A stretch of 64,000 nucleotides of DNA from Mycolicibacterium komossense (GTDB lineage Bacteria; Actinomycetota; Actinomycetes; Mycobacteriales; Mycobacteriaceae), in the NCBI RefSeq assembly GCF_025822605.1, contig NZ_JACKTY010000051.1, forward strand, positions 124,001-188,000, given 5' to 3'. The notes under the pieces are model-generated. The model did not search any database, was not told the origin of the DNA, and was given only the letters and a program-made list of their open reading frames with translations. Position numbers and translations under genes: made by a program. Within the stretch, counting starts at the first letter, position 1; every line of letters begins with the position of its first letter. Positions 1 to 7,637 of this stretch are shown in pieces.

Positions 1-4
1 TCGA

Positions 5-1402
5 GTGCTCGCCACCACCGAGGACGAAGGTGCACCCCTGCGGTACTGGAAGACATTATGGTTTCGCTGGCTCGGCACCCACTACCAACGGCTGTCAACT
101 GAAGACGTCCGCGACCATTTGTACGACACGCTCGCCGATGCCCTGTACACAGATTCGCGCGGAGCACCGCAACCGTGGAAGCCGACAGAACCAAAACTGA
201 ACCTGGTCATCGATGCAATGCGGGGACTGGCGAAAGTTCCAGAAGCTACTCAGCCCCCGTGCTGGATCAACGGTAGGCAGGACGACCTCGGCGCGGTGAT
301 CCCATGCGCTAACGGCTTGCTGCGTATCTGCGACCGGAAGCTGATGGCTTTCACTGACACCTATTTCAACCTGTTCGCAGTGCCGTACAGATTCGATGCA
401 GACGCCGAATGCCCACGTTGGCGGCGTTTCCTGACAGAGGTGTTCGACGAAGACATCGAATCGATACAGCTACTCCAAGACTGGTTCTACTACGTCCTGA
501 CGGGCCGCACCGACCTTCACAAAATGCTGCTTTGGATCGGACCGAAGCGCGGCGGCAAAGGCACGGTCGCCCGAATCCTCAAAGCACTGATCGGACCCGA
601 CGCCTACGCCGGACTGTCAGCCGAATCAGTGGGACGGCAGTTCGGACTCCAAGGTGTCATCCACAAATCGCTGGGCGTGTTTCCTGACGAGGACCAGGTC
701 GACCGCACCAGCGGGAAGCGCCTGGTGTCCTTCATCAAGACCGTCACGGGTGAAGACGACGTGGTTGTAGACATCAAACTGAAGGAACCGTGGAACGGTC
801 GCTTGCCAATCCGGTTCATGTACCAGAGCAACCAGATGCCGGTGTTGCCCGACCCCAGCGGTGCGGTGCTCTCACGGCTCCTGGTGATGCAGACGAGAAG
901 TTCGTTTCTCGGAAAGGAGGACTCGGGACTGGAACAGGCTCTCACCAAAGAACTCCCAGGCATTCTCAACTGGGCGCTGGATGCGCAGTTGGCGCACCAT
1001 GGTCGGTTTGTTCAACCGTCCAGCAGCGCCGATCTGCTCGTGGAGGTCGACACCAACTCCAACCCCGTGCGTGAGTTCCTTTTGGAACGAACGAAATTTG
1101 GACCAGATGAAATGGTGCCGACAAAACGGCTGTTCGACGAGTTCGACTTCTGGCGGCAAGCTAACCGGTTGACCAGCCACGGCGACAGTCGGTGGTTCGG
1201 TCGTTCTCTGCGCCCCGCCATGCTGGATCTTGCGCCACAGTTCTTCGGTCGCAAGCAGCACGACAGCGAACCGGGACGGCCTTGGTACTACCACGGCGTC
1301 GGTCTGCTTCCTGCGATCGACAGCACCCAGAAAAGACGTGCGCTCCATTCTGTGCACCCGCTGCCACCAAACACGGACAAGGCGGAAGAAAGTGGAAGTT
1401 GA
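5..1402 (+). CDS. P4-family phage/plasmid primase-helicase (5' truncated by window edge)
   Basis: This is the C-terminal helicase part of a D5/P4-type primase, which unwinds and primes the replicon at its origin. The Walker A motif GPKRGGKGT lies near residues 179-187 of the visible part. Acidic Walker B-like residues (FPDEDQ) and the conserved FMYQSNQMPVLPD segment follow, which is the usual superfamily 3 helicase order. Family members have roughly 500-900 residues, so an N-terminal primase domain is probably missing beyond the window edge, and the GTG at 5 is not a reliable start. A repeat array lies immediately downstream, as expected for a replication protein next to its origin. Confidence 0.85.
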   Translation: MLATTEDEGAPLRYWKTLWFRWLGTHYQRLSTEDVRDHLYDTLADALYTDSRGAPQPWKPTEPKLNLVIDAMRGLAKVPEATQPPCWINGRQDDLGAVIPCANGLLRICDRKLMAFTDTYFNLFAVPYRFDADAECPRWRRFLTEVFDEDIESIQLLQDWFYYVLTGRTDLHKMLLWIGPKRGGKGTVARILKALIGPDAYAGLSAESVGRQFGLQGVIHKSLGVFPDEDQVDRTSGKRLVSFIKTVTGEDDVVVDIKLKEPWNGRLPIRFMYQSNQMPVLPDPSGAVLSRLLVMQTRSSFLGKEDSGLEQALTKELPGILNWALDAQLAHHGRFVQPSSSADLLVEVDTNSNPVREFLLERTKFGPDEMVPTKRLFDEFDFWRQANRLTSHGDSRWFGRSLRPAMLDLAPQFFGRKQHDSEPGRPWYYHGVGLLPAIDSTQKRRALHSVHPLPPNTDKAEESGS

Positions 1403-1534
1403 GACAACTCATCGGCACCGGCATCCCGGAGCGGCTGCGCCCTCCATCAACGCCCTTCATCGCCACCTGCGGAAATGCCATTCACGAAGGGGACCCCAAC
1501 GCCCTGACCAGGGCAAACCTCCATACCTTCATGA

Positions 1535-1741
1535 CCTCCATGAAGATCCAACTTTCCGCCCATATGCGCAACTTGGACACCGCCAGCGGATGTGCTCTGC
1601 CCGCGCGAACAGACAGACCCACCAAAACATCGACTTCATAGAGGTCATAGAGGGAAGGCCCCAAAAAGGCACCCTGACCTCGAAAAACGTGCCCTCCATG
1701 AAGCCGACACTTCACAGAGGATTCACGGAGGGTCATGAAGG
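1535..1741. repeat. Iteron-like array, candidate replication origin of the left element
   Basis: Seven copies of a 10-bp motif close to TTCAYRGAGG lie in the 420-bp gap between the helicase and the next gene. Plus-strand copies are at 1635, 1644, 1711, 1722 and 1732. Inverted copies are at 1535-1544 and 1693-1702. Several are spaced 9-11 bp apart, about one helical turn. P4-type replicons bind iterons close to the alpha/primase gene, so this is the obvious origin candidate. Apart from these repeats I see no convincing gene in 1403-1822; the open frames there continue from shadow frames of the helicase gene. Confidence 0.5.
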
Positions 1742-1822
1742 CCCCCGCCCATCACCGACACCCACTGCACAGCACTGGTCCACATCGACTACAGCGCAGC
1801 AACTTTCGAGGAGTGCAAGCAC

Positions 1823-2671
1823 ATGAGCAACGACGACAACGTGATTGACGCAGAGGTAATCGAGATCGTCGACAACCTGCCAGCAGTGGCGCAGACCTAT
1901 CAACATTCCGAACCGATCAGCAAGTGGAGCGAACAGTGGTGGAGTCTGGCCTCTCCCGAAGTGCAAGCCAACAGATGCCGAGCACACAAGAAAACCGGCG
2001 AACGGTGTAGGAACGCAGCCATTTCCGGCGCGACAGTGTGCAGATTCCATGGCGGGGCTGCCAAGCATGTCCGAGCAGCTGCCCGAGCACGTCTGGACAA
2101 CGCTGCCGATCTGATGGCCAAGCAACTGCTGAACGTGGCGCTGTCTGCGGACTCAGAATCGGTGAAGCTGGCTGCAATCCGTGACGCCCTGGACCGCACA
2201 ATCGGCAAGGCTCCCACTGTGGTCGAGGTCGGCCCGGCAAAGCCCTTTGAGGAAGTGTTCGACATCATCGGAGGTTCAGCCGGCGACTATCTAGACGAGT
2301 CCTCTAGCGCGTTTTTCTCTTCCGCGCAAAGCGCGCCACCCAACCCAACCACCGACCAACGGGAGGAATGGGATCAGGCCAGAGCGCGGGAATACTCCGA
2401 TAAAGGGGATTTGAGGGATTCTCCGAATATCGATGGTAGATATGGCGATTCGGCGTACTCGTCAGCGGGCTCCGCCTCCAGCGAGGATGACCGGGCCTCA
2501 TCGGCTCGACGGCGTGATCCCGACCGCGACAGCGTGCATGGGGCAGGCGGGCGGCACATCACAGGCGAGGCCGCGATGAGGGCGGCGAACATGGTCAACC
2601 AGATGAACCAGGACCAGCCGCCACCGATGCGCCAGCTGGAGAGCCCACACAAGCGCTACCCCCGGCGATAG
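1823..2671 (+). CDS. HGG-motif Cys/His protein, possibly terminase-small-subunit-like
   Basis: The protein has 282 residues. Residues about 50-78 carry a C-H-C-C-H pattern ending in CRFHGG, the signature of the 'HGGxSTG' proteins common in actinobacterial phages and prophage-like elements. These often sit where a small terminase or DNA-binding subunit is expected. A helical region follows (about 80-140). The C-terminal half is low-complexity, rich in Ser, Asp and Arg, and probably disordered. The exact function is not established. On a satellite such a protein could redirect packaging, but that is speculation. Confidence 0.5.
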   Translation: MSNDDNVIDAEVIEIVDNLPAVAQTYQHSEPISKWSEQWWSLASPEVQANRCRAHKKTGERCRNAAISGATVCRFHGGAAKHVRAAARARLDNAADLMAKQLLNVALSADSESVKLAAIRDALDRTIGKAPTVVEVGPAKPFEEVFDIIGGSAGDYLDESSSAFFSSAQSAPPNPTTDQREEWDQARAREYSDKGDLRDSPNIDGRYGDSAYSSAGSASSEDDRASSARRRDPDRDSVHGAGGRHITGEAAMRAANMVNQMNQDQPPPMRQLESPHKRYPRR

Positions 2672-2789
2672 AGCAGAGAAACCCCAGCTAGACGGTTTGT
2701 AGCTACCGTTGTATCAGGTCGGCTATAAGTAGTCGGTGAGGTCGATGTCGCCCGACACGACCCACTCAGAACACCAGAGGAACAGCGCA

Positions 2790-3437
2790 GTGAACACAGC
2801 AACAAGGCCGAAAGCCGTAGGCTACATACGAGTTTCGACCAACAGGCAAGCGGAGAACGGATACGGCCTAGAGGCGCAGTCGGAACAGATTCGGGGATAT
2901 TGCCGAGCTCAAGGTCTTGAGCTCGTCGCGCTGATTCCCGACGTGATGAGCGGCAAGCGCACCGATAAGTTGTACGGACGCATCGCCGCAATCACTGCGA
3001 TCCGCACGGGCATGGCGAATGTGTTGGTAGTCAACACTCTTGACCGCTCCAGTCGCAGCATGGCCGACGGGGCGAAGCTGGTTGCCGACGCGAAGGTCGA
3101 AGGATGGCGCATCGTCGGCCTTGACGGAACCGATAGCGAGACAGTGTCGCAACTGACCGCACACGCCAGACTCCTTGTCGCCGAGGAAGAGCGAGAGCTC
3201 ATCTCCAAGCGCACCAAGCAAGGGCTGATCAGGGCGCGGCAGGCCGGAAAGCAGCTCGGCAAGCCCTCGACCATCGACCGCGACACGGTGCGGCGAATCT
3301 TGAAGCAACGCAACGCTGGCTGCGGAACCAAGGCTATTGCGAAGTCTCTCACCGAGTCTGGAGTACCGGCCCCCAAGGGTGGAGCGTGGAGCTACAGCAC
3401 CGTGCGTCGTGTCCTGGACCGCGAGGGGATGGCCTAA
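2790..3437 (+). CDS. Serine recombinase (resolvase/invertase type)
   Basis: The protein has 215 residues from GTG 2790, chosen because AGAGGA lies 7-8 bases upstream; an in-frame ATG further upstream lacks such a site. The N-terminal catalytic domain begins VGYIRVST with the nucleophile at Ser16, followed by LDRSSRS and the family's EEERELIS..TKQGL helix. The C-terminal part (about 150-210) is a Hin-like helix-turn-helix. It cuts and rejoins DNA at short sites for inversion or resolution. Its stop codon directly abuts the tyrosine integrase start, so the two are probably co-translated. Having both recombinase classes side by side is unusual. Confidence 0.85.
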   Translation: MNTATRPKAVGYIRVSTNRQAENGYGLEAQSEQIRGYCRAQGLELVALIPDVMSGKRTDKLYGRIAAITAIRTGMANVLVVNTLDRSSRSMADGAKLVADAKVEGWRIVGLDGTDSETVSQLTAHARLLVAEEERELISKRTKQGLIRARQAGKQLGKPSTIDRDTVRRILKQRNAGCGTKAIAKSLTESGVPAPKGGAWSYSTVRRVLDREGMA

Positions 3438-4805
3438 ATGGCATACATCCGTGTTCGCGACACCAAAGCTAGAGCCAAAGGTCGGCCGGTGCGCAGCTAC
3501 GTGGTGTGCTGGCGGGAGCCGGTGCGAGACGAATTCGGTGCCGTGGTGTCAGGCAAGACCATCCAACGGACCGAGACCTTCGACACCGAGAAGGCAGCCA
3601 AGGCCCGTCTGTTGGAGGTGGAGACCGGTCTTGCTGGTGCAAAGGGCATCGACCCCTCTTCGGCCAAGGCGAAGGCCAATCGGCCACTAGGGGAGTACGC
3701 CCGGCAATATCTGGACTCGCTGGTCGGACAGATGGAGCCAAACACAATCGAAGGCTACGAGAAGCTGTACCGGACCCACATCGCGCCCGAGTTTGGTAGC
3801 AAGCCAGTCGCGGCGATCACGGCGGCGGACGTGGACAGGTTCCGAGCAAGCCTGTTCGCCCCACACCAGCGCCGCAGCTTTGTCACCCGTGGCACTGCCA
3901 ACACAACCCCCGGCCCCTGCGCGGTCACCCGGTCCCCGAAGACCGTCAAGCACATCGTCGGAACACTCAAACGCATCCTGGACGTGGCTGTGCGAGACGG
4001 TGCGGTGTCGTCCAACCCCGTGCTTCCTGGCCCCCGACGGACCACGAAACGACGGTCCACGGCGGCAGGGTCCACCCCGTTTGCGCACCATCCGCTCACC
4101 GCCAACCAAATAGCGTCGGTAGTCGACTGGATCGCCCGCGAGAAGGGCAACCAGGTCTACGCCCTGGCGGTGCTGTTCTCCGCCCACACGGGTGTTCGTG
4201 CAGCCGAGCTCCAGGGCCTCCAAGTTCAGGACGTCACGCTGTCGGACATACCGGGAACCGTCGGCAGCATCCGTGTACAGAGGACCATGAAGCGCTCGCG
4301 TACCGAAGGTGCACCCGATGACGCACCCCTGCAATGGATCGAAGGAACGCCGAAATCCGACGCCAGCACCAACCGCGTAGTGCCTCTAGCGTCCTGGCTT
4401 GCCGACGAGTTGCGCGACTACCTGACAACGGTTCACCCGTTCGCCCGCAAGTTTCCGCACGCACCGCTGTTTCCTGGTCGACGCAGTCGCAACGCGTTCG
4501 ATTGGGCCAAGCCCGTGGTGGCCGACAACGTCTACGACAACTACCTTCGCCCCGCCTGCAAGGCATTGGGCCTGGGGTCGGTCCGCTGGCACGATTTGCG
4601 TCATTCGATGGCCACCATGAACCTGAGCGCGGGGGAGCACTACATGCAGGTCAGCAAGTGGCTAGGGCACTCCAGCTTCGTCCTGACGTTATCCACGTAC
4701 GCCGATTACATCCGAGAGGACGAACAGGTGGCGCCGAAGGTCGGACGGGGTGTGCCGCAAGCAGCCAAAGCCAGGGCCATTCCGCTCCGGACGCTGACCG
4801 GATGA
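3438..4805 (+). CDS. int: Tyrosine site-specific integrase
   Basis: The protein has 455 residues. An AP2-like N-terminal arm-binding region and a SAM-like core-binding domain (about 75-190) precede the catalytic domain. Catalytic residues are visible: Arg in HTGVRAAEL, HDLRH, LGHSS, and the nucleophilic Tyr in LSTYADYI. It should integrate and excise the left element. It starts directly after the serine recombinase stop. Its attachment sites cannot be assigned within the window. Confidence 0.9.
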   Translation: MAYIRVRDTKARAKGRPVRSYVVCWREPVRDEFGAVVSGKTIQRTETFDTEKAAKARLLEVETGLAGAKGIDPSSAKAKANRPLGEYARQYLDSLVGQMEPNTIEGYEKLYRTHIAPEFGSKPVAAITAADVDRFRASLFAPHQRRSFVTRGTANTTPGPCAVTRSPKTVKHIVGTLKRILDVAVRDGAVSSNPVLPGPRRTTKRRSTAAGSTPFAHHPLTANQIASVVDWIAREKGNQVYALAVLFSAHTGVRAAELQGLQVQDVTLSDIPGTVGSIRVQRTMKRSRTEGAPDDAPLQWIEGTPKSDASTNRVVPLASWLADELRDYLTTVHPFARKFPHAPLFPGRRSRNAFDWAKPVVADNVYDNYLRPACKALGLGSVRWHDLRHSMATMNLSAGEHYMQVSKWLGHSSFVLTLSTYADYIREDEQVAPKVGRGVPQAAKARAIPLRTLTG

Positions 4806-4806
4806 C

Positions 4807-5712
4807 TCAATCGCCGATTCGCTCGTTGATTGCCTCGGCAGTGAGCGGCTCGAATTCAATGTCGACCTTTGATCGGTATTCGCCAATGAGGTCTCGGCCG
4901 TCGGCGGCGGTGATGTACTCGGCCGCCTTTGCCGAGTTGAGCGGTTTCTTGTCCGGATTTTGCTTCTTGATGGCTTCCTTCGATGGCTTGACTCGACGAC
5001 CCTTTTCGTTGAATGTCGTTTGCTCGTCTTGGATCGCCTGGGTCGAGTAGAGGTTGTAAAACTGGTCGGGGTACATCAACGTCCATTTCGAGACCCAGGG
5101 CTGCGGAACAAGAAGCAGCTGCTTGTTAGTCGCAAACGGAAGTGTGATGGTGCGACCTTGCCATTGGCCTTCGTCAGGCACCCAAACGTCGCTCTCTGCC
5201 GTTTGAGCGCCTGCTTTGAGCGCGGGGTAGGCCGTCATCATGTCCGTCGTGAATTTCGCCAGAACGTCGAAAATGATGCGGGTGGTCATGTCTGAGATGC
5301 GGTCATTGCCGACGAACTTTAGGCACAACCGAGTGTCTTCCAAACGGCGGATAGCGGCGTCCTGGCATGCCGGGTTGACTCGCAACTCTTGCCAAAACTC
5401 TTCGGCCAGTTTGTCGCCAAACGCACGCCCACGCGGCTCGCCCACTGACATGCCCAGGCGCGTCTCGTTCGGTTCATGTAGGTGGCGAAGCAGTTCGCGT
5501 CCGATGGCGTGCTCTTGGGGGGTGTTGCTGCGCGCCGCTGCAACTACGCGCTCAAACAGAGTCGTCAAGCGGTTGTTCGCAGCCGCCCCTAGCGGCGATT
5601 GGTCGTTTCGAATGGCGCTCGGGTCTAAGTAGATGTCGTTGTCCCGGTCAACATGCACGTCCACGAATGGGACATCGCTGTTGATCCCGAAGTACTCGGT
5701 TACCCGTGCCAT
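4807..5712 (-). CDS. Unrecognised protein, possible cargo of the left element
   Basis: The protein has 301 residues, starts ATG (MARVTEYFG) and ends one base from the integrase stop, so the genes converge. It shows no membrane segment or signal peptide. Its N-terminus has a conserved-looking FVDVHVDRDNDIYLDPSAIR segment. The middle is helical, and the C-terminal third is rich in Lys, Glu and Gln. I do not recognise the family. A lone gene read against the integrase at the end of a mobile element is a common place for cargo such as defence genes, but no defence domain is visible. Confidence 0.6.
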   Translation of the reverse strand: MARVTEYFGINSDVPFVDVHVDRDNDIYLDPSAIRNDQSPLGAAANNRLTTLFERVVAAARSNTPQEHAIGRELLRHLHEPNETRLGMSVGEPRGRAFGDKLAEEFWQELRVNPACQDAAIRRLEDTRLCLKFVGNDRISDMTTRIIFDVLAKFTTDMMTAYPALKAGAQTAESDVWVPDEGQWQGRTITLPFATNKQLLLVPQPWVSKWTLMYPDQFYNLYSTQAIQDEQTTFNEKGRRVKPSKEAIKKQNPDKKPLNSAKAAEYITAADGRDLIGEYRSKVDIEFEPLTAEAINERIGD

Positions 5713-5796
5713 GTTTGCCCCCTCAGGCGTTGGGAGCCATTATGCCACGTCCGAATGACATATTTGTAAGTTTTCCTTTGCACCAAATTCGCGGGC

Positions 5797-5985
5797 TTAT
5801 CTGTCCTCCGGCTTCGGCGGTTTGGTTGGCAGCTCCACGATGTGATCCGCGCTGCGGCCGAGCACGTTCTTCAGCGGCTTGTTGTCCGGCCCGTAGATCG
5901 TGACGTGCTGCGCGCTGGCCTTCTCGTTTTTCGTGAAACGCTTCACCAACCACCTCTTGGTGCCCTCGTAAATGTCTGTGGCCAT
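5797..5985 (-). CDS. Small hypothetical protein, possibly the C-terminal half of a split gene
   Basis: The product has 62 residues (starts MATDIYEGTKRWLVKRF; contains VTIYGPDNKPLK). It overlaps the end of the gene at 5943-6212 in another frame. A basic helix followed by a beta-hairpin-like VTIYGPDNKPLK segment resembles the C-terminal end of EACC1-type effector-associated components. The upstream neighbour resembles the matching N-terminal half, so the two may be one frameshifted gene. The family link is weak. Confidence 0.4.
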   Translation of the reverse strand: MATDIYEGTKRWLVKRFTKNEKASAQHVTIYGPDNKPLKNVLGRSADHIVELPTKPPKPEDR

Positions 5986-6212
5986 AGCGAGAGCACGGGC
6001 GTCGTGACGCCACCGAGAACGTAGATGCCTACGGTCTCTAGCGAGTTCTGTACCGAGAACTGGCCGGGGTCTGGCAGCTGCAGGGTGACCACGTGACCGT
6101 CGTCGGTGAGCTCTTGCACCAAGTCGTTGATGTCCTGCAGTGTGCGTGGATCGACCAGTACCCGCAGAGAGGGCCGGATCACCACGGTCGTCGCGTCGAT
6201 AGCAGGCTCCAT
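5943..6212 (-). CDS. Small hypothetical protein, possibly the N-terminal half of a split gene
   Basis: The product has 89 residues. Residues 1-70 look coding, with alternating hydrophobic strands and a Gly-containing hydrophobic stretch (VGIYVLGGVTTPVLSL). The last dozen residues, where it overlaps the next frame, look like out-of-frame sequence. A one-base shift near 5985 would fuse it to the 62-residue frame and give a continuous protein of about 137 residues. It lies on the host side of the prophage attL. Confidence 0.4.
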   Translation of the reverse strand: MEPAIDATTVVIRPSLRVLVDPRTLQDINDLVQELTDDGHVVTLQLPDPGQFSVQNSLETVGIYVLGGVTTPVLSLWPQTFTRAPRGGW

Positions 6213-6369
6213 ACGCGGACATTAGCGCGTGGGTGGGACGGCGCGTCCATACCGCGTGACCAGTGGGGATGTGCCGCGCTGCTGCCGCGCTGCTGTCACG
6301 GGTGCGGCGAACGGGCCGCGGCACTGGGCCGCAGTAGTGGACGAAAGTGCGTTGAACTGGACGTCTGCG

Positions 6370-6410
6370 TGGTGCCCCCACTAGGACTCGAACCTAGGAC
6401 CTGCGGATTA
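6370..6410 (-). other. attL: attL: tRNA-Lys 3'-end copy at the left prophage boundary
   Basis: These 41 bases match the 3' end of the intact tRNA-Lys gene at 58795-58835 at 38 of 41 positions and in the same orientation, including the encoded CCA. The mismatches are at 6382, 6386 and 6396. Two of them are the partners of one T-stem base pair, so the stem stays paired. The longest unbroken identity, 6397-6410, ends in the anticodon loop and is the likely crossover region. A tyrosine integrase gene lies 330 bases inside. Confidence 0.88.
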
Positions 6411-6462
6411 GCAGACCGTCAGAATCGCCTTTCTCGTCCGTAGGATGCGACGAGGCGGCGGC

Positions 6463-6744
6463 ATGATCACCCCCACCCGGTACGAGATCTGCTGCGACGC
6501 CTGGGACTGCAAGCCTGATCTGTGGTCCCCATGGTCGCGGCCCCTCGTGGTCGAGGCGCGCTCGCTGCGCGAGGCGGCGACGAAGGCGCGAAAGGCAGGC
6601 TGGCGGACCTGCTCGCCGACCAAAACCCGCTATTGGTGGTGCCCGCGCCACGCGGCAGCGGCGGAGTCCGCGAAGCAACGGGTGAGTATCGGGAGTGTCA
6701 CGGTTGCGCCATCCGCTGGTGAGACTGCTGTGGGTCGGCTGTGA
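6463..6744 (+). CDS. Small Cys-rich protein between repressor and integrase in the viral arrangement
   Basis: The product has 93 residues from ATG 6463 (MITPTRYEICCDAWDC). This start is chosen over one six codons upstream because it forms an ATGA overlap with the stop of the repressor frame in the rebuilt attP. The sequence has CC, WDC, TC and WWCPRH motifs that could bind a metal. Its stop overlaps the GTG of integrase by four bases, so it is translationally coupled to int. The family is not recognised. In the prophage it has lost its upstream partner. Confidence 0.7.
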   Translation: MITPTRYEICCDAWDCKPDLWSPWSRPLVVEARSLREAATKARKAGWRTCSPTKTRYWWCPRHAAAAESAKQRVSIGSVTVAPSAGETAVGRL

Positions 6745-7628
6745 TTCGCAACATGACAACTGAGACCTTGGCGGTCGCGGACTGGGAAGTTTGGCAAACA
6801 GCGCAGCGGCTATCACGTAAAACGATTGATGAGCGTCTGCGCGTGATCCGCCAGCTTCACGCTGAAACCGAGCAGCAACCGATCCGTATCGACGCGGCCG
6901 GAATCGTCCGGTGGGTCGCCGACCATGACGACGACTGGTCAGACTCGACAGCCTGCACGTATACCAGCTACCTCTCAGCATGGTTCAAATGGCTGCAGCT
7001 GACTGACCGACGAATCGACAATCCGATGGTGAAGGTCGGCACCCCACGCGCCCCCGACCGTGAACCACGGCCGACGTCCGATGCCGATGTGGCGAAGCTG
7101 CTGAAAACCCGCATGTGGACCTCGACCCGCCGGATGATCCTGATCGCCCTGTTGGCCGGACTCCGGGTCCATGAGATCGCCAAGATCCGCGGTGAAGACG
7201 TCGATCTGGGGTCGCGGCTGCTGTGGGTGAGAGGCAAAGGTAAGCGCCTTAAATCAGTGCCGCTCCACCCGCTGCTGGTCGAGCTGGCTTCCGAGATGCC
7301 CGCCGCCGGCTGGTGGTTCCCGATGCGCGGACACGAGGGGGAGCACGTCCTGGCGAAATCGGTCTCCGACATCATCGGCCGCACGATGCGCCGGGCCGGG
7401 GTCCGTGGAACTCCGCACTGCCTGCGCCACTGGTACGCGAGCACCATGCTCGCCAACGGGGTTGATATCCGCGTGGTGCAGGAGCTGCTGCGGCACAAGT
7501 CGCTGGCCACCACGCAGATTTACACCAAGGTCCCCGATGGCCACCGGCACGAGGCGATTGCGACACTGGATGTGTGGCGCGCTCTTCGGTCTCCGTCGCA
7601 GGCCGTCGCGCTTCAGCCTGCCGCGTAG
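6741..7628 (+). CDS. int: Phage tyrosine integrase
   Basis: The protein has 295 residues, a compact XerD-like integrase without a long arm-binding domain. An N-terminal SAM-like domain (about 10-95) precedes the catalytic core with Arg in LLAGLRVHEI, HCLRHWY, LLRHKS and the nucleophile in TTQIYTKV. It lies just inside attL and should catalyse integration into tRNA-Lys. GTG 6741 is used because it overlaps the previous stop (GTGA). The C-terminus, VALQPAA, resembles an ssrA-type degradation tag. Tag-like ends are known for integrases of BPs-type phages with integration-dependent immunity. Confidence 0.92.
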   Translation: MIRNMTTETLAVADWEVWQTAQRLSRKTIDERLRVIRQLHAETEQQPIRIDAAGIVRWVADHDDDWSDSTACTYTSYLSAWFKWLQLTDRRIDNPMVKVGTPRAPDREPRPTSDADVAKLLKTRMWTSTRRMILIALLAGLRVHEIAKIRGEDVDLGSRLLWVRGKGKRLKSVPLHPLLVELASEMPAAGWWFPMRGHEGEHVLAKSVSDIIGRTMRRAGVRGTPHCLRHWYASTMLANGVDIRVVQELLRHKSLATTQIYTKVPDGHRHEAIATLDVWRALRSPSQAVALQPAA

Positions 7629-7637
7629 CAGGCAAAC

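Larger units (their letters stand above)
1..5712. mobile_element. Right part of an integrative element (satellite- or plasmid-like)
   Basis: A P4-type primase-helicase, an iteron-like array, an HGG-motif protein, a serine recombinase and a tyrosine integrase lie together on the plus strand, and there are no capsid or tail genes. This gene set suits a phage satellite or an integrative plasmid. The left end is outside the window. The right end is unknown: it may be near 5.7 kb, or it may be the tRNA-Lys fragment at 6370. The satellite interpretation is inference. Confidence 0.55.

Noticed and set aside
1527..1545. CTTCATG-N5-CATGAAG palindrome as a separate operator
   Set aside because: It overlaps an inverted iteron copy and is better explained as part of the array.
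1192..1826. Long open frames on the plus strand in the gap after the helicase gene
   Set aside because: They begin inside the helicase gene in other frames and the gap part is repeat-rich with no ribosome site or protein-like pattern; the iteron interpretation explains the DNA better.
6370..6396. Using the attL copy of the core for the viral repressor, which would stop at TAG 6395-6397
   Set aside because: That needs a crossover left of 6382, outside the longest identical block and away from the anticodon loop; it would also destroy the ATGA coupling to the next gene. Kept as the main alternative.
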